Positions 1 through 12,645 of a DNA stretch of 64,000 bases are shown piece by piece. The position numbers were made by a program, and so were the translations under genes. The stretch spans positions 13,475,385-13,539,384 of the forward strand of contig JASFXZ010000010.1 of NCBI GenBank assembly GCA_032209605.1, in the 5' to 3' direction. Positions within the stretch are counted from its first letter, which is position 1; each line of letters starts with the position of its first letter. A model generated the notes under the pieces. It was given only the letters and a program-made list of their open reading frames with translations. It ran no database searches and was not told the origin of the DNA. This DNA is from Mactromeris polynyma (lineage: Eukaryota > Mollusca > Bivalvia > Venerida > Mactridae).

Positions 1-53
1 ATGTCACAACATATCTTACCAATGTGATGTCACAACATATCTTACCAAAGTGA
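1..53. repeat. Two-copy 26-27 bp direct repeat
   Basis: The window opens with two near-identical copies of a unit starting ATGTCACAACATATCTTACC, differing only near the 3' end (CAATGTG versus CAAAGTG). It may be the edge of a longer tandem array lying upstream of the window. Confidence 0.6.
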
Positions 54-299
54 TGAAGAAGTATGTCTAGTGACATATTTCAATTCGATATTATAATTGT
101 TATTTTATTAACTTTTGATTCAGTACCTGTTACTATTTTATGAAAATTAAAAAATAAATATCTGTGGTCAACTGTAAGTTTTTATATCTGTCACAATGGA
201 AGCAAGCAATCCAGACTAATTAATGTGGTTTGATTCAATGGCATCTACTATTTAATATTTGCTAAATTGGTAATTTGTGATTGTGAGAAATTGTGTAAT

Positions 300-370
300 A
301 TCCTCGGTTTTGGTAAGCGTAGTGGTCATGAGTTCGAACCCCGTTTAGGCAAGGTTAAGTGCCGAATTTC
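300..370 (+). mobile_element. tRNA-like SINE fragment
   Basis: A polymerase III B-box-like motif, GTTCGAACCCC, lies at about 332-342 and is preceded by an A-box-like GGTAAGCGTAGTGG. The A-to-B spacing is too short for a working tRNA, so this reads as a decayed tRNA-derived SINE head. Confidence 0.4.
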
Positions 371-649
371 ACATTCATCGAAACAGGTATGAATACTGGT
401 AAGTATACCATGTCAGCAGTCAGCGAGAGTTATTAATATACGTTGTAGAATAAAATAAGAAAGTTGAAGGTGTTTTTTTAGCTGTGTATCTTAATAATAC
501 TTAATTCACATTTTTATTGTCACCATATTGTTTTAGTTGCAACTTGATTTTATTTTTGTAATTATTTTTCAATACAAGAAAATGAAACAACCTTAAATCA
601 GTACTATGAAATTATGAGTGGTGGTTTAAAATATTGAATATAAAAATAT

Positions 650-785
650 TGTCCCCGTGGCCAAGTGGTCGAAGTTTCGAATCCCTGTTGGGGTCAGTTC
701 TGATGTGGCTGGTTGGTGAGCGGCCAGTTAGTTAAATAATGGTTACTGTGTGCCTACCTGCCTGGTGCCTAGCATTAAAGGATAG
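650..785 (+). mobile_element. tRNA-derived SINE, decayed
   Basis: The stretch begins GTCCCCGTGGCCAAGTGGTC, resembling a tRNA 5' half with an A box, and continues with a B-box-like TTTCGAATCCC at about 675-685. An unrelated body follows to about 785. The loop between the boxes is deleted, so it is not a tRNA gene. A tRNA-derived SINE is the simplest reading. Confidence 0.45.
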
Positions 786-2215
786 GAATTGAGAAGTAAA
801 TGTGTTCAGAAAGTAGGTGTCTCATAAGTCAGAAATGGCTGGCCATTTAAATAGGAGTGACACTATAATAAATAAACACTCTACTTTTGATTGTCAGTAA
901 ACATTTGATGATCACTCATTCCATTTTGGTAAATCGTTTGTTTACAAGCATTCTGATTTACAATCCATTTTGTCAAGGACCTATAAACTTATTACTTCAA
1001 GCAAGTTTAAGCACAAATATCAGCCTGTTACGAATCTATGGTTTATAGGTAGATTTTGTGAATCAGGGGATTTACCTAAAATATCAATGCCTACCCATGC
1101 ACAACATAGTAGTAAACATTTCTATATAATTTAAACTTTTTTTAAAAGTGAACGATTTTTTTATTTCTAATAGTTACACGTGTACTGTCAATGTCATAAA
1201 TTTTATGTTGTAATTGGTTTTTCCAAGTTGTCTATTAATAGATCTGTAAAATCCCATTTTGTATGGCATGATATCGTGAAAATTTTCCACAATTTAACCT
1301 TCAATCATTTTTCAGTACTGCATTTTTAATTTTAAAAAAAAGTTGTATATTTATTCCCTATCTAATGCATGTTTACATGTCTCTATTCTGAAAGTTCATA
1401 TTCTAGAAGGTTTACATTCTTTATGTCATATGATATTGATTACGCTATTTTAAACAATGACCAGATTTCATGCAAAAGCATGCATGGTTAATTGTTTGGT
1501 TGTGACAAACACCATTGTAAATAGAGACAGACAGGGGATGATACTACATTCTATATTTGGTTAACTTATTAATAAACGTGACTTGTTCTAGAACATGAAA
1601 ATATATTGTTTTTTATTCAGTCAATCACCAGCATTTACGTCCAAAGGTCTATAAATATTGCAACATTTTACACAAGCATCTTAATTAAAATGGGAGTTCA
1701 TTGGGTTCAACTGTTGTCCTCTTTTTACAAGTCTTAGAAGTAGGCCACTTGATATACAATGAATAAAACTGAATAACCAGATTAATTGTTCGAGTCTTTC
1801 ACAAACACTAAATTCATGTCTGTCGTATTTTTTTCTATTTTGGAACTACTTTTTTGACGCCAAAAAATGACTACTTTACATGTGGTGATAAAAAAGTTCA
1901 AAGCAAAGTGTGCTAGTTTTTTTATTAATTTATCGTTATCGCAGAAAAGATGGCATAATGTAGTTTGAATTCATATCGGTTGATGAGTAGAAATTAAGGT
2001 TTTATTAATTTTGTATGTTGCAAAATAAAATTAATTAAGTGTTCAGGTTTCAATGATGTTGATTTATATGAATAGTTAAGTCATGCACTTAAATTTCCCC
2101 TAAAAGTCTTTGGTTGCTATCTCTAGACTCTACTTTTTGAAGTTGGTCAGGTAAGTAGGCAATAGACATACACATTTTTTTTTAATTTTCACCACATTTT
2201 TCTATTCTGTTATAG

Positions 2216-5200
2216 GAAAAAGATGGAGGACTATCTGGTAAAAATCGACTCTTTCCACGGTCACTGTATACAGAATTTGAAGACTGTTCATACTGCAAGT
2301 GTAAAAAAAATCAGGTAGGTGACATTGATAGTTGAAGTCTAGATAAAGTACAGTTCAATAAGTATCACTGTCTATGCATGATATTTATAATCCTCTGGTT
2401 TTCCTACCTTTCGATGGTGATCAGTCGTCAGTCACATGTGATGCATAAATAAGGTTATGTGATAGATATACATGTATTGCTCTAAAACTGCATTATGTGT
2501 CCTTGAACTACAAAACTGCAAGTTAGCAGTAATATAGGAAATACCAGTATCGGAGTTGTGTTTGGTTTTCCAGCAAACTTTTGCGAACGTTTCACAGTAC
2601 GTTTTTTTTATGAAGGAATATACATGCCATTTTTTTCAAAATCATTAGTTAGCATTTTTGATAAGAAAATATTAGGATTTCTACCTTTACATGAACCTGT
2701 CCATATGTTTGCACGAGAAATATGTTATTGTCAGGGAACTATAAATGATTTCTATGTCTGTTACCTTAATAACATGATAACGGAAAATAATAAGATAATG
2801 TGACATTTAGGAAGAAAAGAAACCAATTCCACAATGCTTAGATTAACAGTTCTGGTATAGAACAGAGACGTTCACCAATTGTTTGTACAATAGTTTCTAA
2901 ATGCTCCATTCTTAACCTTATATGATAGGGTGAAGACTTGAGATATTCTCTTGAAATCAAACATGCATTTGTTGAACATTGACATATGGTATAAGTTTCT
3001 TAATTTTCAACATGTGTCGTCTTTTTTTTTGATGTTCATAATGTAAAGTTCATCTTTGCAAATCGTATTATTTTATGTCCTCTATAAATTGTGTTTATCA
3101 TAACAATACTTGTATTTTAGTATCATTCTCAAACACTTGACGAGAAAAGGCAAAGTTGAAACAAACTTGCAGTGTGTAGCCGAATGCCAAAGTCAGCTAA
3201 ATGAAAAACTTGACCGAGTAAGTGCATTATTGTTCATTAAGTTTGTAATCAAAGTAATTGAACTCTGATTGACTACATGTACTCATTTGTCTTATACATA
3301 AAATTTTAACAGAACAGTAAAAACCACCTCAAAATTAAGACCACACTTTTCAAGTCCATTTTGACTGTTCTGCTCTTTATACAACCTAAATATTAAGACC
3401 ACCTCAATATTAAGACCAGTTTTAAAGGGTGGTCTTACTATTGAGGTTTTTCTGTTGTCTCAACTTTAAGGATTTCGGTTTCTGGACACAAGCTACCAGT
3501 ATTTAATTGCTGATGAGTATTGGAATGTCACAGTAAAAATGTCTTATTTTTGGTATTGTCTCTTATATATATCTAAGTAGAAAGATTGTGTACATGAAAT
3601 TGTTTTTCATTAGAATGTAAATGTTAACCATGCAACTTTAAGTGTGACATCTATTCAATTATAACGTCTTGTCTCAAAAATTGCTGTAAAAATTGTTTGA
3701 CAACGTTTGTTTTTGGAATAAAAAAGAAGTGAAAATTAAATTACTGAGCTGTCAGATGTGTAATATTTAGATAATTATCTTTATTATCAGCCACAATAAT
3801 AATTTTTTTAATTTCAGTTAGGCGAAAACTATCTTAGAGTTTCTGATTTGTTATCGTCGGCTGTGAAAGACCTGTTAGAAAAACCTGAACTCGTAAAAAT
3901 CTCTGATCGAAAGAAGATGGAATCAGAGTCCATAAAATCTACTGGATCTTCAGTTTCAGAAAAGTCCATATTGATACATCAACTCCTTACACAGTATGTT
4001 CTGTTTGGTTGACCCCTTTACTGTGTGATGGCCCCGCAATTATAGCCAATACACACCACGCTGCATTTAGCTCTGCTGAATCTTAGTACATGTATGTAGA
4101 TTTGAGCAAATAAAATGGGTAACAATGCTTTGCAATATACCGGTCAATCATACTACTTGATTGTACATTACAATATACCGGTCAATCATACTACTTGCTA
4201 GTACATTACAATATACCGGTCAATCATACTACTTGATTGTACATTACAATATACCGGTCAATCATACTACTTGATTGTACATTACAATATACCGGTCAAT
4301 CATACTACTTGCTAGTACATTACAATATACCGGTCAATCATACTACTTGATTGTACATTACAATATACCGGTCAATCATACTACTTGATTGTACATTACA
4401 ATATACCGGTCAATCATACTACTTGATTGTACATTACAATATACCGGTCAATCTTACTACTTGATTGTACATTACAATATACCGGTCAATCATACTACTT
4501 GATTGTACATTACAATATACCGGTCAATCATACTACTTGATTGTACATTACAATATACCGGTCAATCATACTACTTGATTGTACATTACAATATACCAGT
4601 CAATCATACTACTTGATTGTACATTACAATATACCGGTCAATCATACTACTTGATTGTACATTACAATACTAGTATACCGGTCAATCATACTACTTGCTA
4701 GTACATTACAATATACCAGTCAATCATACTACTTGCTAGTACATTACAATATACCGGTCAATCATACTACTTGCTAGTACATTACAATATACCGGTCAAT
4801 CATACTACTTGATTGTACATTACAATATACCGGTCAATCATACTACTTGATTGTACATTACAGTATACTGGTCAGTCTTACTACTTGATTGTGCATTACA
4901 ATATACCAGTCAATCATACTACTTGATTGTACATTACAATATACCAGTCAATCATACTACTTGATTGTACATTACAATATACCGGTCAATCATACTACTT
5001 GCTAGTACATTACAATATACCGGTCAATCATACTACTTGATTGTACATTACAATATACCGGTCAATCATACTACTTGCTAGTACATTACAATATACCGGT
5101 CAATCCTACTACTTGATTGTACATTACAATATACCGGTCAATCATACTACTTGATTGTACATTACAATATACCAGTCAATCATACTACTTGCTAGTACAT

Positions 5201-6810
5201 TACAATATACCAGTCAATCATACTACTTGCTAGTACATTACAATATACCGGTCAATCCTACTACTTGCTAGTACATTACAATATACCAGTCAATCATACT
5301 ACTTGCTAGTACATTACAATATACCGGTCAATCATACTACTTGATTGTACATTACAATATACCAGTCAATCATACTACTTGCTAGTACATTACAATATAC
5401 CGGTCAATCCTACTACTTGATTGTACATTACAATATACCGGTCAATCATACTACTTGATTGTACATTACAATATACCAGTCAATCATACTACTTGCTAGT
5501 ACATTACAATATACCGGTCAATCCTACTACTTGATTGTACATTACAATATACCGGTCAATCATACTACTTGATTGTACATTACAATATACCGGTCAATCA
5601 TACTACTTGATTGTACATTACAATATACCGGTCAATCATACTACTTGCTAGTACATTACAATATACCGGTCAATCATACTACTTGATTGTACATTACAAT
5701 ATACCGGTCAATCATACTACTTGATTGTGCATTACAATATACCAGTCAATCATACTACTTGATTGTACATTACAATATACCAGTCAATCATACTACTTGC
5801 TAGTACATTACAATATACCAGTCAATCATACTACTTGATTGTACATTACAATATACCGGTCAATCATACTACTTGATTGTGCATTACAATATACCAGTCA
5901 ATCATACTACTTGATTGTACATTACAATATACCGGTCAATCATACTACTTGATTGTACATTACAATATACCAGTCAATCATACTACTTGATTGTACATTA
6001 CAATATACCGGTCAATCATACTACTTGATTGTACATTACAATATACCGGTCAATCATACTACTTGTTTGTGCATTACAATATACCGGTCAATCATACTAC
6101 TTGATTGTACATTACAATATACCGGTCAATCATACTACTTGATTGTACATTACAATATACCAGTCAATCATACTACTTGTTTGTGCATTACAATATACCG
6201 GTCAATCATACTACTTGATTGTACATTACAATAAAACACTCAATTATACCACTTTGTGCCACTGTTTACATGTAGTTCATTACAATATACCAATTTATTA
6301 TATTGCAGGGCCACTGAATTACAGGCGTCAAAATCAGAGTTAACTTCAATACTGGATTCTAACTCACGCCAGTTACAAGAGTAAGTAATATATAACCCCT
6401 GTTATGTTTAAGAAATAAAATTGTTCAAACCTGTCGTGAATACTGCATTGATTAAATAAAAAACCATTTGTTTTACTGAAGCAAAAAGTCTTTTACAATA
6501 TTGTATTGTTCTACAGTGAAACTTCAGTAACTAGATCACCTTTGGTTCTCAAGAAAATCAGTTTTAGTTGAGAGATGGTCTCATTGTCGAATTTAAATAT
6601 GGAAAGAATAAATGAAAACTAAAGTTTGAGGTGGTCTTTATGTGAAGTTTGCCGTATATGGATATATTCAACTTATATTTTCCAATGTTGATTTTCAGGT
6701 TGTTGTCCGACTCGGAGAGTGTTAGTCAAACATCTGTGCCACAAGACAGGATATCAATAGAACGTACAGAAACATTAGATTCTAACTCTGGGGCTTGTGG
6801 TCACTCGTGA
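2216..6810 (+). CDS. Unrecognised five-exon gene, about 182 codons
   Basis: Five exons join in one open frame with consensus splice sites: 2216-2314 (first in-frame ATG at 2223), 3121-3217, 3818-3993, 6309-6380 and 6699-6810, ending in TGA. Junction phases agree at every step, which makes this a real gene rather than chance. The predicted product starts MEDYLVKIDSFHG and is about 182 residues, polar, with Glu/Lys/Gln-rich, probably helical or coiled-coil stretches in residues 30-100 and a Ser/Thr-rich tail. I see no signal peptide or membrane segment. I do not recognise the family and assign no function. Exon 2216-2314 has an acceptor at its 5' edge, so at least one more upstream exon (5' UTR or coding) exists; a candidate ends at 2150. 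Intron 3 of this model carries the 38-bp satellite. Confidence 0.6.
3314..3455. mobile_element. Small inverted-repeat element, family B
   Basis: The element starts ACAGTAAAAACCACCTCAA and ends with the approximate inverse TTGAGGTTTTTCTGT. Inside it the phrase AAGACCACCTCA recurs. It lies in an intron of the five-exon gene. Similar elements are at 6514, 17127 and 23639. Confidence 0.6.
4133..6232. repeat. 38-bp satellite array, about 55 copies
   Basis: A 38-bp unit repeats head to tail for about 2.1 kb inside an intron. It contains CAATATACCGGTCAATCATA followed by CTACTTGATTGTACATTA. Two main monomer types differ at GATTGTACA versus GCTAGTACA, and a second variable site is ACCGGT versus ACCAGT. 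One copy near 4670 has a small insertion, and a degenerate half-copy occurs near 6275. Monomer types are interspersed rather than in clear blocks. Open frames here are artefacts of the repeat. Confidence 0.95.
6514..6654. mobile_element. Small inverted-repeat element with TA duplication
   Basis: Termini are CAGTGAAACTTCAG on the left and the inverse CTGAAGTTT-like GAAGTTTGCCG on the right, each flanked by TA (6512-6513, 6655-6656). Internal wording includes GAGGTGGTCTTTATG. It lies in the last intron of the five-exon gene. This looks like a non-autonomous Tc1/mariner-type element related to family B. Confidence 0.5.
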
Positions 6811-7666
6811 CTTAGGTTGAGACATACATGATAATTGTACAATCATAACTAGAATTACGTGTATCTGCCTGTGTAACCCCCACTATATACTTTAAGTCTC
6901 TGTGTGCTTTTTGGTAAGCTGATCACTTAGCATCAGGGTGGCATTCCCTGCTGGACTCTTTTATTCATTTTCAAAGCTTTCAAAATCAATGCTATCGTCA
7001 GAGCTTTGAGAAATAATTGAGATCGTATTTCTTTATTTCGTCCAAATCTCGTTTGAATCCATTTTACAATGTTTGCTACTTAACTCTCTGTGTTGTTTCA
7101 AACAATTCAGACTGGTACCCATATAATACTCTCTATGAACGAATGGTTAAGACCAGTCTAAACAATTTGTAGCAAACATTATGAATCAAATTTTAATGAG
7201 ATTAATTTCTTTTCTTTATTACTTCTCATTTTAAATCGCATTTGATTTATTATCATTAAGACATACATACTTGATAGGTGCTGCATACGTAATATATCTA
7301 AACTTTATTAGGGATACATTTTCTCCATCGCAGTGGTAACCATAATTATTCAAATTATGTGTATATAAACGTTCAGTGTTATTTTGTCAAATAGATCCAT
7401 CTGCCTGCTTCCTGTTCTAGAGGCTGCTTGTTATTTTTCAGTACACATAGCTACATTATCATCCTGACAGCAAAATGGTCAAACTTTCACGTTACTGAGC
7501 TAAAATATAGTATAAACAGACTAATGATTTAACTAAGTCCTATGTATTGTTTTAATCCCTAGAGCAGCCGATTGGTTTTAGTCACTGAACCCAGAGGAAC
7601 AAAATATACCTTATGAATCTTTTGTCCATACATCACTCAAATTGATAAGATTGTACCACAAAATTG

Positions 7667-7740
7667 GAGGGCTCAACGCAACAATGTCGTAACTCCTATT
7701 AATTTATATAGGAGTTACGACAGTGTTGCGTTGAGCCCTC
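7667..7740. repeat. Near-perfect 33-bp inverted repeat (hairpin)
   Basis: The left arm begins GAGGGCTCAACGCAACAATG and the right arm ends CGTTGAGCCCTC. The 33-bp arms pair with a single mismatch around an 8-nt AT loop. It may be a solo palindromic element or the fused ends of a small transposon. Confidence 0.85.
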
Positions 7741-7799
7741 GAAATATGAGTTTGATGCTTGCCATTTAATTTTGTCTTCTGTACATGAATTCGGATATA

Positions 7800-7960
7800 T
7801 ACGGAGTGGTCCATTCTTGAGCAACAACCTCTCTTCAACAACAGTATCAAATTTAGTAGTAATTTACTATCAATTTAACCTCACTAGAGCAACAACCTTT
7901 GAACAACAGCCAACAGGTGTGTCACCCACAGGGGTGATGCTCTGGAGAGGTTGCAACGTA
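7800..7960. mobile_element. Family A inverted-repeat element, decayed
   Basis: The right end reads CTGGAGAGGTTGCAACGT and the interior has GAGCAACAACCTCTCTTCAA and a tract around TAATTTACTATCAATTTAACC that is shared with the elements at 19092 (inverse orientation) and 35998. The left terminus is degraded. Confidence 0.5.
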
Positions 7961-10429
7961 TAAAGTAGACAATAAGAAAAGACAAGACAACAAAATAGGA
8001 CAATGGTTGTACAATCCTAACAGGTTGAGGGTAACGTGGACTTAAGTTTTTAAAGATTTTGTTTCTCTGGTGACTGTGCTTATAGTGACTGCAAGTTGGT
8101 CCAGTTGTCGCTGAACCAGCAGAATCGTGAAGGAAGTCCGCCTGTTTGTATTTCAGCTTGGCGGAAGTCCGTCCGTCCGTAAAACCTACGACTTGGATAG
8201 TTTAGTTTTAAATGTTGGTGTGTGTTTGACCCGTTGATCCTCCTTGTTAGAAAGGTGAACTCAGTGTGTCTTCTAATGATATCAATGTGTTTTTCTTTCC
8301 TCTTAGCATTTTCTCTTTAATTTAATTTTACAATTCCTTCTTTTGTCCTACATTTATTTAAATTCATGTTCGAGTATATTTCATGAATATTGCTCATCTT
8401 TTGTATTGGATACCCAAGTTATATGTATGTTGGTGATTCTCTGGGTAAACGCAAACTGGAGTTGTGTATTTCATTATATGAAGTGAAATCTCAATAATAA
8501 TATCATTCTTGGCTATGAAGAAAGTCTGCCTTAGTTGGGAGATGGTCTGATTATTTAGTTAATCAACTTATTTTTTAGTTATGACATCTTGTTTCTACCT
8601 TGTTGGTATGATTTTTTGTTGTTTTGCGCCAGTCTAACAGTTTGTTGTTTTAAAACATACCGTGGTAGTAAAGATGTATGTTCCTAATGTTGTTATGATT
8701 GTCAATTATTTATGTATGTCTCTCTTTATTTAGGGTTTTAAATTTATAGTTCTATGATATCTCAAAATACAATTTTGTTGTGACATTTATGGGTACTGGT
8801 CAGAAGAGCAAACCCGCCATCTTGTATTTTGAAAATCTTCACTTCCGTTTGACAAAGCGAACTGAAACAAGTTCGTAGCTACATGTACGTAAAAAACGGA
8901 ATTGTGTATACACAGTTATATAAGTAAAAAAAAATAAATCACAAATAATGCAATAATCATCAGTGGAGCATCTTCACTTTGGGATTTTAATTTTTATGTA
9001 TATGAAATGCTTCAAAATTACTCTATTGTTGGTGAAAATGTCACCAGATCGCCCCACAAACATTCTAGAAAACAGGGTTTTCAGGGTGTCATGCCCCTAG
9101 AACGCTTGATTGCCTACGTACACATTCTACCAGCTCTGGCTATGCCCCTGTGAAACGATGAATGCGATTTTAACATATTGGTATAGATTGCTCAGATTTA
9201 GGCTTACTGCTATTAAAAATCAACACAACTTTGAAATAGTCCTGGCGTGTTTGTACTTTTGACCAGAATACGTTGTTTGATCCCAGGGTACCATGTAAGG
9301 AACTATTCTGCATGGAAACAGCGATATTACGTTACTCATAGCTTGTATTTATACGAGTCTTTATTGTATAATGTATCAAAAGGCACGTACGTGCCGATTA
9401 TGTCAATCACAATATATATATATACATAATTTGTTTGTTCATTACATGTAAAAGTAATCACTTTATTTCATCGGTTTGTGACCCATCATCATGAGCTAAA
9501 ATTGTGAAATCGCCAGTAAATAATCTTTACGTTATTTATCTAATGTTGTAGTTACTAGTAATCACTATGATAAGTTAAAAACTGTATAAATGTTACTTGT
9601 TATAATACATGTACAATGCAAATTACCATAGAATGTGTATTTTAGAATTCAAGTCAAGACGTTTTCAACATAACTTTGACCATCGTATTTCACAAAAAAA
9701 ATGAAAGGATATTTATGTACATGGTACATTTGTGTAACAATTGTTTTGAAAAGTATATGAACATCAGGAGCATAGTAAGGATTCAAAAAATCAAAGGGCG
9801 CTGCTATAAGGGTGTCGGAGCCTAGGAGGGTGTCTCCTGATTGGCTAGAGGGGGGTGTGCAAGGCATCCCCAGGAAAAAATGAACTCGTAAATCAAAATT
9901 GGTAAATTATAACATATTTTCTGTCATACAATGGAAGAAATTTGTCCGATACTATTTATAACTCTCTAAAATATCCGCAGTTTGGTTTCTTTACATTATG
10001 CACGTGCATCCTGGATTATGCCAAGAAGGCGTAGAGGCTGTGCTCGGTAGTGAGGGGAAAGGAACCCAAATCACCACAATGTGAAAGTAATAAGTTGCGC
10101 ATTTTTTATAAAAAGGGAAGTTTCTCTAATGTTTTTTGGTTAATTTGCTATCAAGTATAAACGATGGTCAAAGTATGTTCAATTGGTTGTGACGATATAA
10201 ATAAAGACTTGTTAATAAAATGTTTCACAAAATATAAGTATGTTTTGTCTTTGTTACAAGTCAATACCTTGATTTCTTCCTGCTTACTGTATGATGTTAT
10301 TCTGAAAGTCGATCAAAAAAATGCAAATTACTGTGTTTATGAGGTTGACACTTGCATTTTCTTATACACTTCATGGTATTTCGGTCGACCTGGTATGTCC
10401 CCCGCACACCATAAAGGGACTCTCTGAAG

Positions 10430-10695
10430 TCGAACGGAGAAATTAACCTGCCAGTAGGGCAGTATATATAGGCTCAATTTTGAACCCGAAGACGATACCT
10501 GCACAGTGCCAATGAGACCTATCGTACAGTTACCACTTTCCTGGCAACCAACCAGTAGGCCTACTTTTCTTGTGTCGAACCAATCGAAGGTACTTAACTG
10601 GTTACGTACCAGTACAATGTTAGGTGGGAAAGACTGGGATCGAACCCTCGGAGTCGTAGTCGGCAGCGTTAACCACTGAGCCACGGGCCACCTAA
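10430..10695 (-). mobile_element. tRNA-derived SINE
   Basis: Read on the minus strand, the head starts at about 10692 with GGTGGCCCGTGGCTCAGTGG (A box) and has the B box GGTTCGATCCC at 10647-10637. A non-tRNA body continues to about 10430. The order of A box, B box and tail, and the lack of a matched acceptor stem, support a SINE rather than a tRNA gene. Confidence 0.65.
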
Positions 10696-11514
10696 GTCGC
10701 TCAAACAACAAAGATCAACAAGATATATGTTCTTCCTTATGGTCACGTGGTAGTCTAAATAAATGTGTGTTCTAGATATTGCGTGATTGTTTCGTGCGCA
10801 AGCGCACGCAGTGAACAAAAAAACCTGGCATGTCTTTTCTGTGAATCAGTGCCACCGTAAAATGCGTAGAAACGTCACAGGATCACGGAGTTTTGCTTCA
10901 TTAACACATATGTATGAATTGATGCACAACTTGACTTCAAAAAATCGTCCTTCCTGCATTATTGGTCAAGGGAGGACTGTCCTGCAGACTTTACACTTTA
11001 TATGAATCTATATAATTATAATTGCATAATTATACAACATAACGCACCTCAAAATCAACATTAATATTTTGCCCCACGGAGAGCGGCGGGCTGACCCATG
11101 GGAATTCGACAATTTGTCTATTTTGGTGTCTAATTCCTCTACATAAAGCTAAGTATTTCGTGGGACCGTCTTCTGTCTGAAGAGTGTAACACATTCGGTA
11201 TAAGTTTACCCAACTATCGATATGGTGATCGCTTGCTTACATATAAAGACAATAGCTCAATCGTACATCTGATCGAATGACGCATAAAAGCTTTATGCAA
11301 AAATACTCGTATAATGTCCAAACAATAATTAACGCGTTGAGCCTTGACAAACATGATTCTATATCTAGATTATGAGTAAGCCAGTACAAAAGATCGGAGC
11401 TACAAGAGTTCTTTAATATGAATATAAATCATATTTATAAAACAAATATTTAAGTATATTTCCATTTCATAGGCATAATGAAATTATTGAACTAACTGCC
11501 ATTTCGTACCAGAT

Positions 11515-11662
11515 TGGTAAGGGAGGGGATTTGTCAGGTAAGGGAGGGGATTTGTCAGGTAAGGGAGGGGATTTGTCAGGTAAGGGAGGGGATTTGTCAG
11601 GTAAGGGAGGGGATTGTCAGGTAAGGGAGGGGATTTGTCAGGTAAGGGAGGGGATTTGTCAG
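11515..11662. repeat. 21-bp minisatellite, about 7 copies
   Basis: The unit GGTAAGGGAGGGGATTTGTC plus one base is repeated about seven times; one copy has lost a T. It adjoins a 63-bp array whose unit is three times as long and shares the GGGAGGG-ATTTTGT wording. Confidence 0.9.
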
Positions 11663-11676
11663 CCCTTGCATTTTTA

Positions 11677-12066
11677 TGGGAGGGTTTTTGTAAAATAGTA
11701 CGGGGGATTAACGTTTTGTCTGCCAAGTCAATAAGTGACGGGAGGGTTTTTTGTAAAATAGTACGGGGGATTAACGTTTTGTCTGCCAAGTCAATAAGTG
11801 ACGGGAGGGTTTTTTGTAAAATAGTACGGGGATTAACGTTTTGTCTGCCAAGTCAATAAGTGACGGGAGGGTTTTTTGTAAAATAGTACGGGGATTAACG
11901 TTTTGTCTGCCAAGTCAATAAGTGACGGGAGGGTTTTTGTAAAATAGTACGGGGGATTAACGTTTTGTCTGCCATGTCAATAAGTGACGGGAGGGATTTT
12001 GTAAACTAGTACGGGGGATTAACGTTTTATCTGCCTTGTCAATAAGTGACGGGAGGGATTTTGTCC
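11677..12066. repeat. 63-bp minisatellite, about 6 copies
   Basis: The unit begins GGGAGGGTTTTTTGTAAAAT and continues with AGTACGGGGGATTAACG, TTTTGTCTGCCAAG and TCAATAAGTGAC. Copies vary by 1-2 bp in the T and G runs. The last two copies are more divergent, as expected at an array edge. Confidence 0.92.
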
Positions 12067-12330
12067 GGTTCCCTAATAAGGTGCATAAGTGTTACGCGGC
12101 CCATTTCGGTACCCGCACGTAACGTAGTGGAGGCAACATTGATCCATAACCAGGGATGTGATGATGGCAAGATATAACGACAAAAGCACAGTTCCGTTTG
12201 ATCAAATTTAATAACAGTGACACAAAGTTCGCAGAGTAATTATAATGTTCACAGAAAAGTATATTTAATAAATAATCACTAAGTTAAGTCTCAAAATACA
12301 CAAAGTATTAAAGTTTAAATCACGAAGAAA

Positions 12331-12408
12331 GCACAAAGTAAAAATAGTCACAAAGTTAAAATAGTCACAAAGTAAAAATATTCACAAAGTAAAAATAGTC
12401 ACAAAGAC
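12331..12408. repeat. 17-bp minisatellite, about 4.5 copies
   Basis: CACAAAGTAAAAATAGT is repeated about four and a half times with small changes (AGTTAAAATAGT, ATATT). It is short and imperfect. Confidence 0.85.
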
Positions 12409-12601
12409 AAATGTCACTTAGACAATTTCCTGAAGATCTCTCATAACAACAAAAATTATTTCTTTTATTTAATGTCTTAACAAATTACCCGCGAAAGAGG
12501 GGTGGTGTCATGCGGTAATCACGTGGTTATTATTAACAATGAAATGTCGGTTTTACCAAAATAAAGGATTAATGGGCGTGTTCTTCATTATTTCATAATA
12601 C

Positions 12602-12627
12602 CACGGACCTATGAATATATAGGTCCG
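12602..12627. repeat. Short perfect inverted repeat
   Basis: ACGGACCTAT and its exact inverse ATAGGTCCGT surround a 6-nt loop, immediately upstream of a SINE. It may mark an insertion boundary. Confidence 0.6.
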
Positions 12628-12645
12628 TCATAATACATACAATTA

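Larger units (their letters stand above)
54..2215. other. Gene-poor AT-rich stretch with two SINE-like fragments
   Basis: No convincing exon is visible on either strand apart from a possible short upstream exon of the next gene, ending before a strong GTAAGT donor at 2151. Two tRNA-like fragments (around 305-360 and 650-780) are listed separately. The rest is AT-rich sequence in which I see nothing specific. Confidence 0.5.

Noticed and set aside
4133..6232. CRISPR-like regular repeats
   Set aside because: Repeats are directly adjacent with no unique spacers, and the host is a eukaryote.
5953..6343. Open frames in the 38-bp satellite
   Set aside because: Repeat artefacts; the real frame here is exon 6309-6380 in another phase.
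10337..10711. 124-codon minus-strand open frame
   Set aside because: It covers a tRNA-derived SINE; no protein domain.
11484..11859. Open frames over the 21- and 63-bp arrays
   Set aside because: Low-complexity translations of minisatellites on both strands.
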